64,000 bases of DNA. Source: Xiphydria camelus (Eukaryota; Arthropoda; Insecta; Hymenoptera; Xiphydriidae). Under the pieces are notes generated by a model. It worked only from the letters and a program-made list of their open reading frames with translations, made no database searches and was not told the origin of the DNA. Below, one piece after another: positions 22,111-34,016 of this stretch (its first letter is position 1; each line of letters starts with the position of its first letter). Position numbers and translations under genes: made by a program. The stretch is taken from contig OY783200.1 in the NCBI GenBank assembly GCA_963678675.1, forward strand, positions 12,562,786-12,626,785. Reading direction: 5' to 3'.

Positions 22111-22439
22111 TTTTAGTGGGCGCGCCACGCGCCAGATCGAACTGTCAGGCTAACCCGTCAGTCCAGACCGACGGGAAAAACTGCCGCCGTCCACTAACAT
22201 GCGTTTTAGCACGACAGACGGAACGTCGGTTCGTACCGCTTAATATCATCCTAATCTAAGCGAAAGCGCTATTTAGGCCCTTCGTTCACCGACAAGATAA
22301 ACCGACAATTCTGTGTATGGGTACCTATTTAAAAATATCGTCGTAGACGTTTGGATTTTTATGTTAATATTTATTAGAGAGAAATGCTCAAAACCGGCGA
22401 TTAAGAATCTGTATGAAGCTTGTTGAAGCGGTTGAAAAG

Positions 22440-22860
22440 TATCCGCTAAGTTAAAACAAAACAAAAATCATCGGAAAATACCAATTTTAGTGAAGTTAGA
22501 GGCATTTGTTTGCAAGAGCGCGCGGGCGCTACGGCGCGTATTTATGTACAAAATTCAATATCTCGAGAACTATTCATCGTAACAAAATGAGATAAAAACC
22601 AATCGTTTCGTCTTGAAATTCTCTACATTTTTTCCGCAGCATGTCTCGATAACTTCTCAATAGTTTTCGAGATATTTAAAGAAAAAGCCGTACAAAAAAT
22701 ACATTTGTATTAAAAATTAAAAAGCAAACTTTGGCTTTATGTCACATTTGTTCTATATATTTTTCCGAGTATTTTAAAAAAAGAAAAATTAAAATCGTAC
22801 ACTCTTATGAAGTAAAAGCGCAACAAAATCGATTTTCTCAGCACGTCTACTGTCGGTCGA
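22440..22860. repeat. dispersed repeat shared with 32215-32590
   Basis: Same orientation in both places, with the words GAAGTTAGAGGCATTTGTTT, GAGCGCGCGGGCGCTAC and CGCAGCATGTCTCGATAACT. In the 32-kb copy it precedes a MADF exon, so it may be the 5' region of a transposon gene. Confidence 0.75.
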
Positions 22861-23304
22861 CACTACGGGTCGATCTGCAGTTTTGCGGCCGGCCGGCCTG
22901 TGGCGGTTCGACCTGTCAGTTTTAACCGCGGATTTCTATTCTGCGTTAGTGGACGACGACGGTTAAAACCGACGGATCGACCCGACGGTTCGAACTGCCG
23001 TTCCAAACCGACAGTTCGACCTCTGTGTGTATGGGCACCTATTGAATTTGTCATTTCTCCTTACAAGGCTGAATTAACGTTCGAATTATAACGGAATCGA
23101 TTAATGAGGTTCTACAAAAGACGGACTTTTCCGAACACCGTTAGGTAATTAATCTTTCCGGGACAAGTGCGAGGCCACGATATTCGCGACCTACGTTCGT
23201 CAAATTGTACTCCTTTGCCGATGGCGAGATTAACTCCAGATCGGTGAGGTATTTATAATCGATTCTTAAGATAATACTTCTGTTGCCTGTAGTAGTTTAA
23301 AATT

Positions 23305-23396
23305 AATTAGACCTAACTTTCATTAGGTAATAAGCAGACGTGTAGCTATTCTTGGGGATGTTTGGCCTGATTATTACCTAATGAAAGTTAAGTTAA
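23305..23396. mobile_element. short AACTTTCATTAGG MITE
   Basis: Inverted ends ACTTTCATTAGGTAATAA and TTATTACCTAATGAAAGT. It is the same family as the copies at 35580, 36462 and 36812, but with a shorter core. Confidence 0.7.
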
Positions 23397-23543
23397 ATTA
23401 ATTTATAATCGATGCTATTAAAAAGAACGAGCCGACCTTCAGAATTCCATCTATCGTGCGACGGAATACTTGTTTTATAATACGTGACAGATGATCCCTA
23501 CTGCGCCTCGAGGTTGTTGACTTTGACGCTTTATGACTCATCT

Positions 23544-23874
23544 GCTATTGCAGCACTATTTCATCACGTTGACTCTTTGTGCGGCGTATAACGTGGAAAC
23601 GGTAACTCCTACGTGGTAAATATAAAGAACCTTTTTTGTAGAGTATTTTTTTATCTACAACATTTGTAACCACAAAAATTATCATCCGACCAATCGCAAG
23701 CGAGATAATAACGAAAAACCAATTTTTTGACCTTTGACCCCCGTATAACTTTTGAAGCGTACATGATATCAATGGGGATTTTTTACACGTTATTTATAAT
23801 GCTTCAATGAAGGTGTATGCAAAAATCCAACTTGGTCCGAATTTTTGAGAAGTGAAACTCTAAAGTTACTGGGC
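23544..23874. repeat. right long TIR
   Basis: Inverse partner of 17158-17488. Ends GTTACTGGGC followed by TA and then the interrupted gypsy-2 pol. Confidence 0.85.
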
Positions 23875-23876
23875 TA

Positions 23877-24892
23877 CTTCTCGAGACATGCTTCGTACGA
23901 CTTCGCCATCTCCTCGATATCGCTGTCGAGTGATGGCCACCCTACATATGATCGCGCGATCTGTTTCATCCTGACAATCCCGAAATGACTGGCGTGCAAC
24001 TCCTCCAGAATAGCTGCTCTCAATTCTCGCGGTATCACAACTCGCGCGCCCCATAATAGACAATCTCCCTCAATACTTAGCTCGTTTCGACGGCTATAAT
24101 ATTTACTCAATTCCGAATCTAACTTTTGTATCTCTCGCGGCCAACCCTCCAGGATCGCTCGTTTAACCCGGTTACAAATTAAATCGCGTCTCGAGGCCTT
24201 CGCGACAATTTTTGAATCGATTAGCCCTCCAGATTCCAATGCTTTGAGATGCGAAATTCCCGAGACTTTGACTTTATCGGTCGCTGCTATTGGTATAGGT
24301 AGTCGACTCAACGCATCTGCTAACGCATTCTTTTTGGATGTTACGTATTTAATCGTATACTGGAACGCCGTTAAGAACAAGGCCCACCATTGCAACCGAT
24401 TTGCCGCAATAATTGGGATACCTTTTTTTGGTCCAAAAATGAGTGTTAACGGCTTGTGATCTGTCCGAAGAATAAAGTATCGCGCGTACAGATAAATGTA
24501 GAATTTCTTCACCCCGTATATGATCGCCGCCGCTTCCCTATGTATAGGAGTATATTATTTTTTCCTCGGCCGTCAATAAAGTTCGCGATGCGAACGCAAT
24601 CGGTCGTTCTCTTTTGTTTCGGTCTCGTTGTGTTAACGCGGCTTCTACGCCATACGCCAACGCGTCGCATGATAATATTAGTTCGAGGTACGGGTCGTAA
24701 TGGGCTAAAACTTTCGGCGAACCATTTCTTTCTTAATTCTGACGAACGCTTTCTCACATTCGTCTGACCACTCCCATTTAGTTTTATTTTGTAGCAATTT
24801 ATACAATGGTTGCAATTTTTGCGCTCGATTTTCGATGTACACATCATGCACAGTTACGCCGCCCAGAAACGACTGTAGGTTTGTTCCTGCAG
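23877..24892 (-). pseudogene. gypsy element 2, RNase H and integrase N-terminus
   Basis: Minus-strand pieces read SFLGG, then KLLQNKTKWEWSDECEKAF, then a DALAYGVEAAL-type RNase H motif in a shifted frame, EREAAAIIYG-like sequence, FILRTDHKPL, and the integrase zinc region up to SYEACLE at 23880. At least two frameshifts lie in 24550-24750. The clean part is 23874-24512. The next part of the protein is at 17157, beyond the inserted 6.7-kb element. Confidence 0.8.
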
Positions 24893-25330
24893 AGAATCCG
24901 TGACTAATCCCTGACAGTTGGTGATTTGTACGTAGTGCGCATGTGCGGACTTTGACTAGTCAGGGATTTCTGTTGGAACACCGAACGCACTGTACTCTAG
25001 TGGTGGCGACAGTAATTAGTTTTAGAAGAGAGCAAACCTAACCTTTTTAATTTTCGACTAAGGTTATTGTTATTTTGTTTTATACACTACTAGTAGTGTA
25101 ACAAAAATATGGATGAAAACTCAGGTACAAACAATAGAAAGGTAATACGGTTTGGCGAATAAGGGTTGCAAACGTACAGTCAGTTAAGTAAGAGTGTGTA
25201 TGGCATTATTCATAAAGAAATTATTCAACAATGTTTTTTTCCACGTACATACGTTTGACATGTTCCAAGGCAATGCGCAATTATGTTAATAATGAGTCCA
25301 ATGACCACCATCGACAATCACTTGGCATCC
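24893..25330. other. unassigned insert in gypsy 2
   Basis: This stretch replaces the RT region that should hold the YxDD site. It contains an ATG at about 25100 (MDENSGTNNRK) followed by GTAATA, which could be a first exon of another transposon gene, but nothing identifiable follows. Confidence 0.3.
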
Positions 25331-25797
25331 CCGAGGCATAGTATCCACCCATTTTTCGACGTGTTGATCGTCACGAATATCTGGCTATTCTCTTCGAGCA
25401 AGACTTGTTGATACGCGTGCTTTAAATCAATTTTTGTAAACTTAACTCCGCCCGATAACCGTCGAAATAACATCTCTTTTCTCAGCAATGGATATTGTTT
25501 AATGATTAATGAGGGGTTTAACGTTGTTTTGAAATCTCCGCAGATCCTCACTGATCCGCCTTTTTTCTTGAGGACTGGGACAATCGGTGTTGCCCACTCG
25601 CTGCTATTAACCGGTTTAAGAATATCCCTATCCACTAAGCTATCGATTTCTTCGCTAACTCTATCAATTAACGTGAGTGACAGCGATCGTGGTCGCAAAA
25701 ATCTTGGCTGAGTTCCTGGCTTTACTTGAATTGACACTTTACCTTTTGTGAAGGTTCCTGTTTCATCATCTAAACAATTTCGGAAATTTTTTCTCAA
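25318..25797 (-). pseudogene. gypsy element 2, reverse transcriptase N-terminal part
   Basis: 159 codons with PRFLRPRSL, VDRDILKPVNSSEWATPIV, VRICGDFK and KIDLKHAYQQV, the fingers and first catalytic Asp block. It stops after VTINTSK. The palm with YxDD is missing, so this element cannot be autonomous. Confidence 0.85.
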
Positions 25798-25881
25798 TTA
25801 ACTTCCCCAATTCTTCTTTGATTTCAACCGCATCGATTGCTCCGAGAGCCACGCCAGGCCACGGCCACAGTCATAATTTTT

Positions 25882-26304
25882 TTACGGCGTTTCTACTTCG
25901 ACTATATAACAATCGCCCTTTGCTTTTACCCCGTTAAACTCGATTTTTAAATCGCGCATCACTCCCGACGGCTTTGTAAGCGCTCCGCCTACGACACGAA
26001 ATTCCTGCTTTTGTTCCTCGACCGCGACTTTCGGAAACAATTTAAACTTATCTTTCCTTGACATTGTTGCTACCGCTGCTCCCGAATCTAATTCCATACG
26101 AACTAGTGTTCCGTTTATCAAAATATTTACGAATTGCGGATCCACACAATCGCGGATTTGGTTTACCGACCTTTGCTGATCGACGCCGCACACCGTCTCG
26201 AATGCGTACAGGCCATGGTCGTTCTGGAACTCGTCTTCGCTGTTCTCTTCTACTTCGTTGTCCTCTTCTTCTTTTTCTGGGGCCTCGATCTTGCCGATAG
26301 CCAA
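25882..26304 (-). pseudogene. gypsy element 2, aspartic protease
   Basis: An acidic linker, then MELDSGAAVATMSRK, the D-S-G protease active site, in a 140-codon frame. It lies between the gag zinc knuckles (26335) and the RT remnant, in a frame different from gag. A stop or shift separates it from the RT. Confidence 0.8.
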
Positions 26305-26334
26305 TGTTTTCGCCGGATTGCTGCACCTTATTTT

Positions 26335-27127
26335 CTAGTGCCCTTTTTGACCGCATTTGTGACACGGGTAATTCCTATAACGGCACTCCGACGCCTCATG
26401 CCCCGATCTTCCACAGCAAAAGCAGAACGCCGTCGCTCCTGTTGATGTACTCGCCCCTTGTTGTCTTCGTTGCTCTGGCATCGCTGACTCCGTCGTTCGG
26501 CCACGGCCTCCTCTTGTATTATTCCAGCCTCTGCCGCCGCGTCCCCCACGTGAGAAGTGGTGTACCCCGGCGTTCGTCGGTGTGCTCACCGGTGTTTCGG
26601 CATTATTGTTGGCCGCCTCGAAACTCATAGCTTGCATTACCGCGTCGCTGAATGTTTTTGGTTTTTGCCTGTACAGCTCGACTTTCGTTGCTTTGTCATG
26701 TACGCCCGCGATAAACTGATCGCGCAGCCTTTCGTCGCTATTCGAGAATTCGCAATATCGCGCGGCCAATCGCAATTCCGCCACGAAATCCGCGACAGAT
26801 TTCCCTTGCTTTTGCATGCTCTTCGCGAATTTTGCCCTCTCCGCGACCTCCGACGGAGGCGGTGACAGATGGTCTTGCATTAATTTGCTTAACTCATCGA
26901 ATGTGAGTTCTTTTAATTTCCTTGGGGCCGCCAAGTTTCGGAGTAAATTATACGCGTTCACATCTAACCGTGTTAACAGAACCGCCGGTTTTTTTTGCGT
27001 CCGGGGTATCACAAGTAATAAAATGAAATTCCAACCGTTCCACGAAAATTTCCCAATCATCTTCTTCCAGCTTAAACTTGACCAGAATATTCTGGTTATT
27101 ATTATCATTACTTGCCCCTGGAGCCAT
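26335..27127 (-). pseudogene. gypsy element 2, gag
   Basis: Begins MAPGASNDNNN at 27127, then FKLEEDDWEIFVERLEF. A frameshift in an A run near 27000 follows, then the capsid (NLAAPRKLKELTFDELSKLM and AELRLAARYCEFSN), a Gly/Arg-rich linker, and two zinc knuckles CFCCGRSGHEASEC and CHKCGQKGH. Continuous from about 26995 to 26335. Confidence 0.85.
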
Positions 27128-27136
27128 TGCGACCGA

Positions 27137-27427
27137 CTATACGTTCTCCCTCACCCGCGACTCCTGTCCACGTGCTGTGCTCTTTACTCTTTTCACTAAT
27201 AGCTTGCGTAATTGATTAACGGTCGCACCGTCGTCGAACGGCACAGAAAGTTCCGCGAGCTTGACTTGTAATTCCGCTTTGCTTAATCGATATATCCACG
27301 AGGTCTGTGTTTCCTTATTGCCAGTTCCCTCTGTCACGCACTCTACTTCTTCCTGACTTTCGTCACTGAGTTCGTCCTTTTCCTTACTTCCAGTCGTATC
27401 CCTGTGCTCTTCCTCGTTATCACCCAT
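27137..27427 (-). CDS. gypsy element 2, SAP-like leader frame
   Basis: A 96-codon frame, MGDNEEEHRD..., ending RENV before TAG. It is in the same frame as the gag ATG twelve bases further on, so it may be the start of a longer gag split by one stop. LSKAELQVKLAELSVPF followed by LRKLLVKRVK resembles a SAP-type helix-extended-helix motif. Such leaders occur in this gypsy group. Confidence 0.5.
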   Translation of the reverse strand: MGDNEEEHRDTTGSKEKDELSDESQEEVECVTEGTGNKETQTSWIYRLSKAELQVKLAELSVPFDDGATVNQLRKLLVKRVKSTARGQESRVRENV

Positions 27428-27481
27428 CTGAACTTTTAGATAACCACTATCACCGACTCAAGATCCCATCCTCGTCGCCAC

Positions 27482-27700
27482 TGTGATGGGAATTGTGGGT
27501 CAATAAGGTACTCCGGCTGTCGTTCCAAGTTTATTCGGGACAGGCCACCGTCGAACTAAACGTCTCACACACTTTACAAGGGTCTCCCCCCACTCACGCA
27601 TGCACTCGCCGTATCGCTCTCGCTCGTGCTGTGCCCGCATACACCGCAATTTCAATAATTAAACATTTCTCCCATATGAACACTTGTAAAATTTTCTCCC
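27482..27700 (-). repeat. gypsy element 2, probable 5' LTR
   Basis: On the minus strand the stretch ends CCCATCACA, then GTGGCGACGAGGATGGGATC, a PBS-like sequence placed correctly before the leader ORF. A GAATAAAC signal lies at about 27530. I found no matching copy near 15.8-16.3 kb, so the 3' LTR is lost or outside my recognition. The outer boundary is a guess. Confidence 0.5.
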
Positions 27701-28108
27701 AAAAATTCTAATTATTGCCATCAGGTGGCGTAGCAATCATCATGCACCGTCCCTATGAGGCTATTCAGATAGAGGTGACGTGGCACTGGCGTGGTGACTC
27801 CCGCCACCGCCACGCCACTTCGACATCATGAGAAGTCTACAGGAGTGGTACGTGCTATACGAAAGTCTGGTATTCCGTCGCACGATAGACGGAATTCGGA
27901 AGGTCGATTCGTACCTCTTAACTCATTTGCATTAAAGCGCGGAAAAATTCCATGAGTCCGCGACTGTCTTCTATCACCGAGTGCGGAATAATCCGCGAGC
28001 CCGCGACTGTCTTTTGTTACAAGTCGCTGAATATTCTTCAGACGCAATACATTTTGAACGAGTTTTACTCTTTTGTTGTGAAAATCTTTCTAACTGCCAC
28101 TATAACTA
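27701..28108. other. non-coding spacer
   Basis: No gene. A 37-base word around GTCGCACGATAGACGGAATT (27872-27908) occurs inverted at 23437-23474, so a dispersed repeat is present. Confidence 0.4.
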
Positions 28109-29130
28109 ACAAGGAGAGTATTCGAGGTGTACTTCACCGATTTTCTTCATTCTGCGATATGTTGTAGTATATCAAAAAACATTGGACACATATTTTTTTG
28201 TACGTGCTAATTCGGTCGTTTAAGGGGTGAAAATCACTCCTAAACTTGACCCCCTAAAACCAATTTCATACGATTTCTCAAAAACTACGTTGAATTTCTT
28301 AATGAAACAAATTGAATATTATTCCTTATCGAAAGACGATGACATGTGAAGTACTTTTACACTCGGGGGTTGTATCTCTCATTTTTCGCAGGGGTAAAAA
28401 TAAGTTTTTCCACAATTTTTTCGCTACAGATGTTACCAAATTTATTAAATCTGGATAATAATTATTCTATTATAAATAAAAAAAGAAATTAAAGTTGACA
28501 TATTTCGGGGTTTTTTAAAAAACTTCCCCTCGAAAGGGCAAACGACCCCTAAATTAAATGTGTTTTATTTTTAATAAAAAAATTCTTATTTTCTTCATTC
28601 TGCGATATATTGTAGTATATCAAAAATCATTAGACACGTATTTTGTGTTGTACGAGCTAATTCGGCCATTTAAGGGGTGAAAATCACCCCTAAACTTGAC
28701 CCCCTAAAACCAATTTTCTACGATTTCTCAAAAACTATATTGAATTTCTTAATGAAACAAATTGAATATTATTCCTTATCGAAAGACAATGACATGTGAA
28801 GTACTTTTACACTCGGGGGTTGTATCCCTCATTTTTCGCAGGGGTAAAAATAAGTTTTTCCATAATTTTGTCGCTACAGATGTTACCAAATTTATTAAAT
28901 CTGGATAATAGTTATTCTATTTAAAATAAAAGAAAGAAATTAAAGTTGACATATTTCGCGTTTAAAAAAAACCCTCGAAAGGGCAAACTACCCCTAAATT
29001 AAATGTATTTTATTTTTAATACAAAAATTCTTGTTTTCTTCATTCTGCGATATGTTGTAGTATATCAAAAAACATTAGACATGTCTTTTTTTGTTACGTG
29101 CTAATTCGGTCATTTAAGTGGTGAATTAAA
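28109..29130. repeat. 447-bp tandem repeat, about 2.3 units
   Basis: TCTTCATTCTGCGATAT marks unit starts at 28144, 28592 and 29037. Units contain GGGGTGAAAATCAC and CGAAAGACGATGACATGTG. An inverse array lies at 44960-45801, including the shared edge GGAGAGTATTCGAGGTGTAC. Confidence 0.9.
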
Positions 29131-29210
29131 TGATCATTTATTATCGTTGTTATAAATACATTTAATATTCTTTATTTTCAATGTGTGATCGTACAATAAT
29201 TTGACAATTA

Positions 29211-30896
29211 TCAATTTTTATAATTTGAACAGTAATGATAATCATGAAAAAAATGTTTAAGACATAATGATTTTTTACACCATGAACATCTAACAATTGC
29301 AATATTAGAGCAGCCCTCTATTTCACAGTATACATTAGTGTCCTCTCCAAAACCATAGTCAACCGGGTTCTCAAAATCATTTGGTTTTTGATTAGTATAG
29401 CCACTTTTAAACCACGAATATTTGAATAAATTTATGTATCGTGGAGAAGATAACTGATTGTGAACCAAAGATTGGAGTTTGATGATGTTGTTTCTTAAGT
29501 GGAGATTTAAATCTTCATTCATCAGTATTACATTATCAGAAAAATGTCTAACATAATTCTTCCATATTCTAAAGCCATATACATCTAAAATGGCTGTATT
29601 TTACCAGTTGTACCTTCAGTTGTACCTTTCGGAATGATTTTTAAAGCGATTTCTTTATTTGGAGGAGTTGCTTCTTGTACACCAGCAGAGCAATGTCCAC
29701 TCTACGAATCAACCAGCATAACGCTTGACGATCCAACATTTGGAAAATATATATCCTTCAGCCAAGTTTTAAAATGATCTGAAAATATGTCAAATTTTAA
29801 GCAATTTTAATTATGTATGCAAAGTAGTGTCGAATATAAAATTCAGCTGTTAATACCTGAAGTCAGTTTTCCTGATTTAGAAGCCATAATATAAACGTTA
29901 GGAGGTCTAAATAAACTCTCTTCTACTAACGGTCCAAATTCACCACTTCTTTCCTTCAGTACAATAAAAAGTGGTGACATGAGCTTTCCATCACCTGATA
30001 CCATTGGCTGAATGGTGTAACTGTGGGTCGTTGAAGTAACAGACTGTACTAAACATTGAATTTGTTGTCCTTCAACTGCTAAAGTCCGTCCAGAATGTAT
30101 TTCTAACTGAAACCGACTCTGATCTGAATTAAAAACGTTCTCTATACCTTTCTTTTGAATTACTTGTTTAGTTTCATCTACAAAAGCATCAGTTTTTCTT
30201 TGTAAATAGTCAGCACCTTCAAGTGTTTTTTTAGTAACGAATTTATTTATTTTTCTGCCCACAATTCTATGGGCTTTTTTAAAATTATGTACCGATTGAT
30301 GTGAAGCTTTGAAACGTAAATCTTCGTTTCCGATATCTTTTTGCGCCTGTAAAGCCCATTTTTGCAAATCTCTGTCATGTATAATATGACCGGCATCAAT
30401 AGCACTTTTTAAATTTTCCAAAACAAATGTAGAGATTCTTCCTATTTTTTCTCTATAAGTTCCTCCTTTATTTAGCGTATGTGCCCAGCGTTTTTATTGG
30501 GTTATTGAACTTTCCGGAACCTATTTTGTACAGTTCTTAATGCAAGATTTTTTGTAACTCCACTTCTCCAGAATTCTACAGCTTTTGCTTTATAATTTGA
30601 GATAATTCTTCAGAATCTTTTGTGCACACTTGTAAGTTTTCATCTATATCTGCAGTCTATATTTTATCATTGTCTTCTACAATTTGCATGTCAATATCTA
30701 TATACGATTCTTGAAAGTCTAATGTTTCATCTTGAAAAAATTCTATGCCATTATATTCTTTCATAGCATCTAATAAAATATCTTGAATACTTTGTTTTAA
30801 GTTAATTTCCTGCTGTGTTATTGGTGTTTCCGGTAACTTTAATGCTTGAAATGTCACCACAAGTAAATTTATGACGTTGATTGGATTGACAATCAT
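29211..30896 (-). pseudogene. DDE transposase (pogo/Tc5-like), decayed
   Basis: Read on the minus strand: an acidic start (30896-30657), a helix-turn-helix-like stretch KAVEFWRSGVTKNLALRTVQ (about 30590), RWAHTLNKGG, then the clean 192-codon frame 30421-29843 with NSDQSRF (first Asp). A 78-base GT-AG intron (29779-29856) leads to MLVDS followed by an in-frame stop (second Asp), PPNKEIALKIIPKGTT, then LDVYGFRIWKNYV (third Asp) in a shifted frame, and a C-terminal Cys/His cluster (CSWCKKSLC...HDYHYC) ending at 29211. Stops near 30490 and 29710 and at least two frameshifts make it inactive. Confidence 0.75.
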
Positions 30897-31650
30897 TTTG
30901 TAAACAATGTATCTGAAATCACGTGATATTTTATTAAATGTAAATGTGTGTCATAATAATATTACGTGATTAAATTAGTAGTAATTCTTTCTCAACAATT
31001 CCAAGGTAGGTTAGAAAAGAATAATTAATTCGTACATCTATTATTCAAAAAAAGGGGTTCAACAAATTATTTTCGCAGATTTTAGAAATATTTACATGAA
31101 CAGTTATATTTCACCATTAACTTAATAAGTTAATTACACACAATTGCATTATATTAATCGCTAGGAACACCTAATTATAAGGAGACAGTAATATTGCTGG
31201 TTATAATATAGGTACGCTATTATCTCGACGCTTATTATCAGTAATTTTATTATAATATAGGTAATTAATAAATAGGATAGAGAAGCAAAATTCCATATTA
31301 TAAGGAATAAATTGAATAAATTTATACTTGATTATATAAAATTTATAAATAAAAATAAAAAAACATATTTGCTATAATATTTTACCTTTTCATTAGAAGG
31401 TTCTTTTATAGTGGACAGGACATTATTATATAGATAAAACATTTATAAAATAAAATATAAATGTTTTAATTTGTTTTAATCTGCTTTGGGAAGGTCAAGA
31501 AAGAACCATACTAACTTGGTAAAAAACGCCAAACTAACAATTCAGTAAAAAAATGTTTAAACTCACTAAATTTACAAAAATATTTAGGCACTTGTACATC
31601 TGTACTGAAGAAGTCATGAAACTCGACTGAACGTTTCAACGAAAGAATGT
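30897..31650. other. AT-rich non-coding
   Basis: No coding signal or clear repeat boundary seen. Probably the 5' end of the preceding transposon plus its flank. Confidence 0.4.
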
Positions 31651-31960
31651 TTAACCTTTAGAGGACTGGGCATTTGGATTTGTATGGGTCGAGCCAGTAT
31701 ATTGGCTTTCCGGTCCTCTATGGGGCCTTTACACGCTTGCCAAGCCGCGGCATGCATCCACAAGCACAAGCGTGTGAACAGGGGTGTTTGGGTTGTCTTG
31801 CGGCCGCTTGCGCGAGCTTGGAGAAGCTGGTCGCCGTTTACATGCTTGCCAAAACTCGGAAAGCATCCACAAGCACAAGCGTGTGAACGGGGGCGTTTGG
31901 CTTGTCTTGGCTTGGCTTGTGCCGATCCGACCGAGTGTCGGTTTTTGAACACAGATCAAA
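31651..31960. repeat. left end of a possible piggyBac-type element
   Basis: TTAA at 31651 followed by CCTTT. Further in are TTTACACGCTTGCCAAG, CATGCTTGCC and AGCATCCACAAGC. The same words appear inverted at 44590-44782 before another TTAA. A small hairpin (AGAGGAC at 31661 pairing with GTCCTCT) interrupts the terminus. Overlapping frames here are artefacts. Confidence 0.5.
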
Positions 31961-32214
31961 GGGCGTTCTTGTAAACAAATGCCTCTTCACTATGAGTATT
32001 GCTTCGTTTCGGAGTCGAGAAGCTCGAGTTTAGCGTTTCTCGCAGGTGCGACAAGGATAACGCGACGTGAGTTCATGTGTCAGAGAGAAATAATCTGTTA
32101 TTGCTCGAGCGTTTTTGCTATTAAAACGTGTAAATGCATTTTTGACGCTCAATAACTGGCCTAAAACCGGAAAATTGACAAGTTTTTGTTTCTGATGATT
32201 GCAATATTTCATTA

Positions 32215-32600
32215 CCTTTTAAACAAAACAAAAATCATCGAAAAATATCAATTTTTAGTGAAGTTAGAGGCATTTGTTTATAAGAGCGCGCGGGCGCTAC
32301 AGTGCGTATGTATGTACAAAATGCAATATCTTCAGAATTATTCATCGTAACAAAATGATATTATAACCAATCGTTTCGTCTTGAAATTCTATAAATTTTT
32401 TCCGCAGCATGTCTCGATAACTTCTCAATAGTTGTCGAGAAATGTAAAAAGAAGCAGTACAAAAATTACATTTTTATTAAAAATTGAAAAACACACTTTG
32501 GCTTTATGTAACATTTGTTCTATACATTTTTCCGAGTATTTCAAAAGAAGAAAAATTGAAATCGGACACTCTCTTGTAAATGAAAGTGGACAACAATAAT
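32215..32600. repeat. dispersed repeat shared with 22440-22860
   Basis: Direct copy of the block in the 20997-23040 element. Beyond it (32600-33040) the sequence is unique apart from GATTTTCTCAGC...GTCTACTGT at 32943, which follows the block in the other copy. Confidence 0.75.
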
Positions 32601-33040
32601 ACCTATCTTATGTTATTAGGCGGAGATTCGAGGTTTTTTTAGACTGTATTTAATTAAGTCACCACACGAGGCATGGTGGGGGGACGAGGCTCGCAGAAGG
32701 CTTAAAAATCTGAGGATTTTTCCGCCGAATTACATATACTACTTTTTCTCACGAATGCCCATTTCTCAAAATAAAATAAAGAGAAGTATAGACGGCTCAT
32801 TTCACGTTGCGTTCATCAGTTTAGAAAAAGGACCCACTTTGGACGAAGCAATCTTTTGACAGTCTGCAGACTCCCGGTCGGTGTCACCGGATATCGGCAG
32901 AATAGGCTGGAAAAGGCCTCAAAATGGGCACAAGTGAGGAAAAGTCGATTTTCTCAGCCTGTCTACTGTACTAGCAGGCGTTTAGTTTCGCTTGTGATCT
33001 CGCGACGGACGGACGAACGTACTCTACGCATTTTTTCGTA

Positions 33041-33287
33041 ATGGAAAAGAGTGGCTGGTCGAACGAGGAAGCTATATCCTTTCTGGAGTATTATCAAGGT
33101 GAACCTTGCATATGGAATTCGAAGGATAAGAATCATAAGGATAAAAAGAAAGTGGCAGATGCCTGGACTCGCCTTAGTGAATTAACGCAGAAGCCAGTGA
33201 AAGAATTAAAAAGTAAGAAGGAAATACCGATGACAAGTTTCCGCAAACATCTAAAGAAGAAACAGGAATCTTTCCGTTCCGGTGCAG
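33041..33287 (+). CDS. MADF-domain first exon
   Basis: ATG 33041 opens EKSGWSNEEAISFLEYYQGE, followed by PCIWN, KKVADAWTRLSEL, KELKSKKE and SFRKHLKKKQESFRSGAG. These are the three-helix pattern and closing SG-x-G of a MADF/Myb-like DNA-binding domain. It ends at a good donor (GCAG|GTATGT, exon end 33287, phase 1). No matching downstream exon was found; the BESS exon at 42208 is in another phase. Such proteins are the partner proteins of some PIF/Harbinger transposons. It may be a stranded exon. Confidence 0.65.
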
Positions 33288-33659
33288 GTATGTATCACTT
33301 TTATTTGCCATATTAATAAGAACAGTAACCTACCCACCTAGCAGTATAATAACAGAACTAACTGCATGTCCCTTATTCTGAAAGGGTCTTAACATTTGTT
33401 TTGCAGTAGTAGTTAGATACATTCGTAGCACACGAATGGGATGTGCTTACTAGGGATGTGCGATTATTCATCGATTACTAAAAATCGATGGTTTTTTCCG
33501 AGATAATCTCTTCTTTTAAACGATATTTGTGTGCGAGTTCGATGCAATCTATATGACATCGATGTATTTTCCAGAAAATAGAAGAAATCGATTTTTCCAA
33601 TTTCTGTCATTTTGTCGGTTTTATTTAAGAAATAAATATAATGAGCTAAATAATACAAA

Positions 33660-33960
33660 TTCGCAAGGCGGGGGTACGCTTCGGCAGAAGAGCGGGTTTT
33701 TTCCATTCCACGATGCAAGAGGAAAGTTTCGAAAAGTGGAAGAGTAAAACCGTGCGAAAGGCTCCGGAGAGACACGCGGATGCGCCGACGTCCCTACGTC
33801 CCTATACGCGCGTCTCAATTGCTTAATTTATGGCAGGGCAAAGTGCGTCTCGTTTATGGATAGGTCGACCACAGACGGTGACGGAGGACAAAGGGTGCTC
33901 ATGCCATCCCGGGAGTATAGTGAAAGTGGAGAAAGGGTCGAGGAGCCGTTGCGGTTGCCT
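33660..33960. repeat. dispersed repeat R1, uninterrupted
   Basis: Matches 18376-18571 plus 20951-20990 and so shows the empty site of the 18572-20946 insertion (CATCCCGGGAGTATAGTGAA here). Non-coding. Confidence 0.7.
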
Positions 33961-34016
33961 AAACAAATGTCTGCGTGAATTTCATGATCGATGCTTCGTT
34001 GGGTAACATTAGTCTA

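Larger units (their letters stand above)
20997..23040. mobile_element. 2.0-kb element with AGGTGCCCAT ends
   Basis: Left AGGTGCCCATACACACAGAG, right the inverse CTCTGTGTGTATGGGCACCT, with ATT on each side. The ends continue as inverted repeats rich in CGAACTG words. It contains a nested GC-rich element (21076-22110) and a block (22440-22860) shared with the region upstream of the MADF exon at 33041. The 3-bp duplication fits a Harbinger-type non-autonomous element. Confidence 0.7.
17158..23874. mobile_element. 6.7-kb element with 331-bp TIRs
   Basis: Left end GCCCAGTAACTTA at 17158, right end AAGTTACTGGGC at 23874, TA on both sides (17156-17157 and 23875-23876). The terminal repeats are about 331 bp and highly similar. 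It sits in the gypsy-2 integrase. It encodes no recognisable transposase, carries a truncated copy of the zinc/PIN-like family, and has collected at least four nested elements. Probably non-autonomous. The superfamily is not resolved. Confidence 0.8.

Noticed and set aside
20997..23040. Possible CpG-island-like promoter at 21080-21340
   Set aside because: GC richness is explained by the GTCGC simple repeat at the TIR, and no gene starts there.
31614..31974. Four overlapping frames on both strands
   Set aside because: All come from the repetitive GCTTGCCAAGC-rich transposon end.
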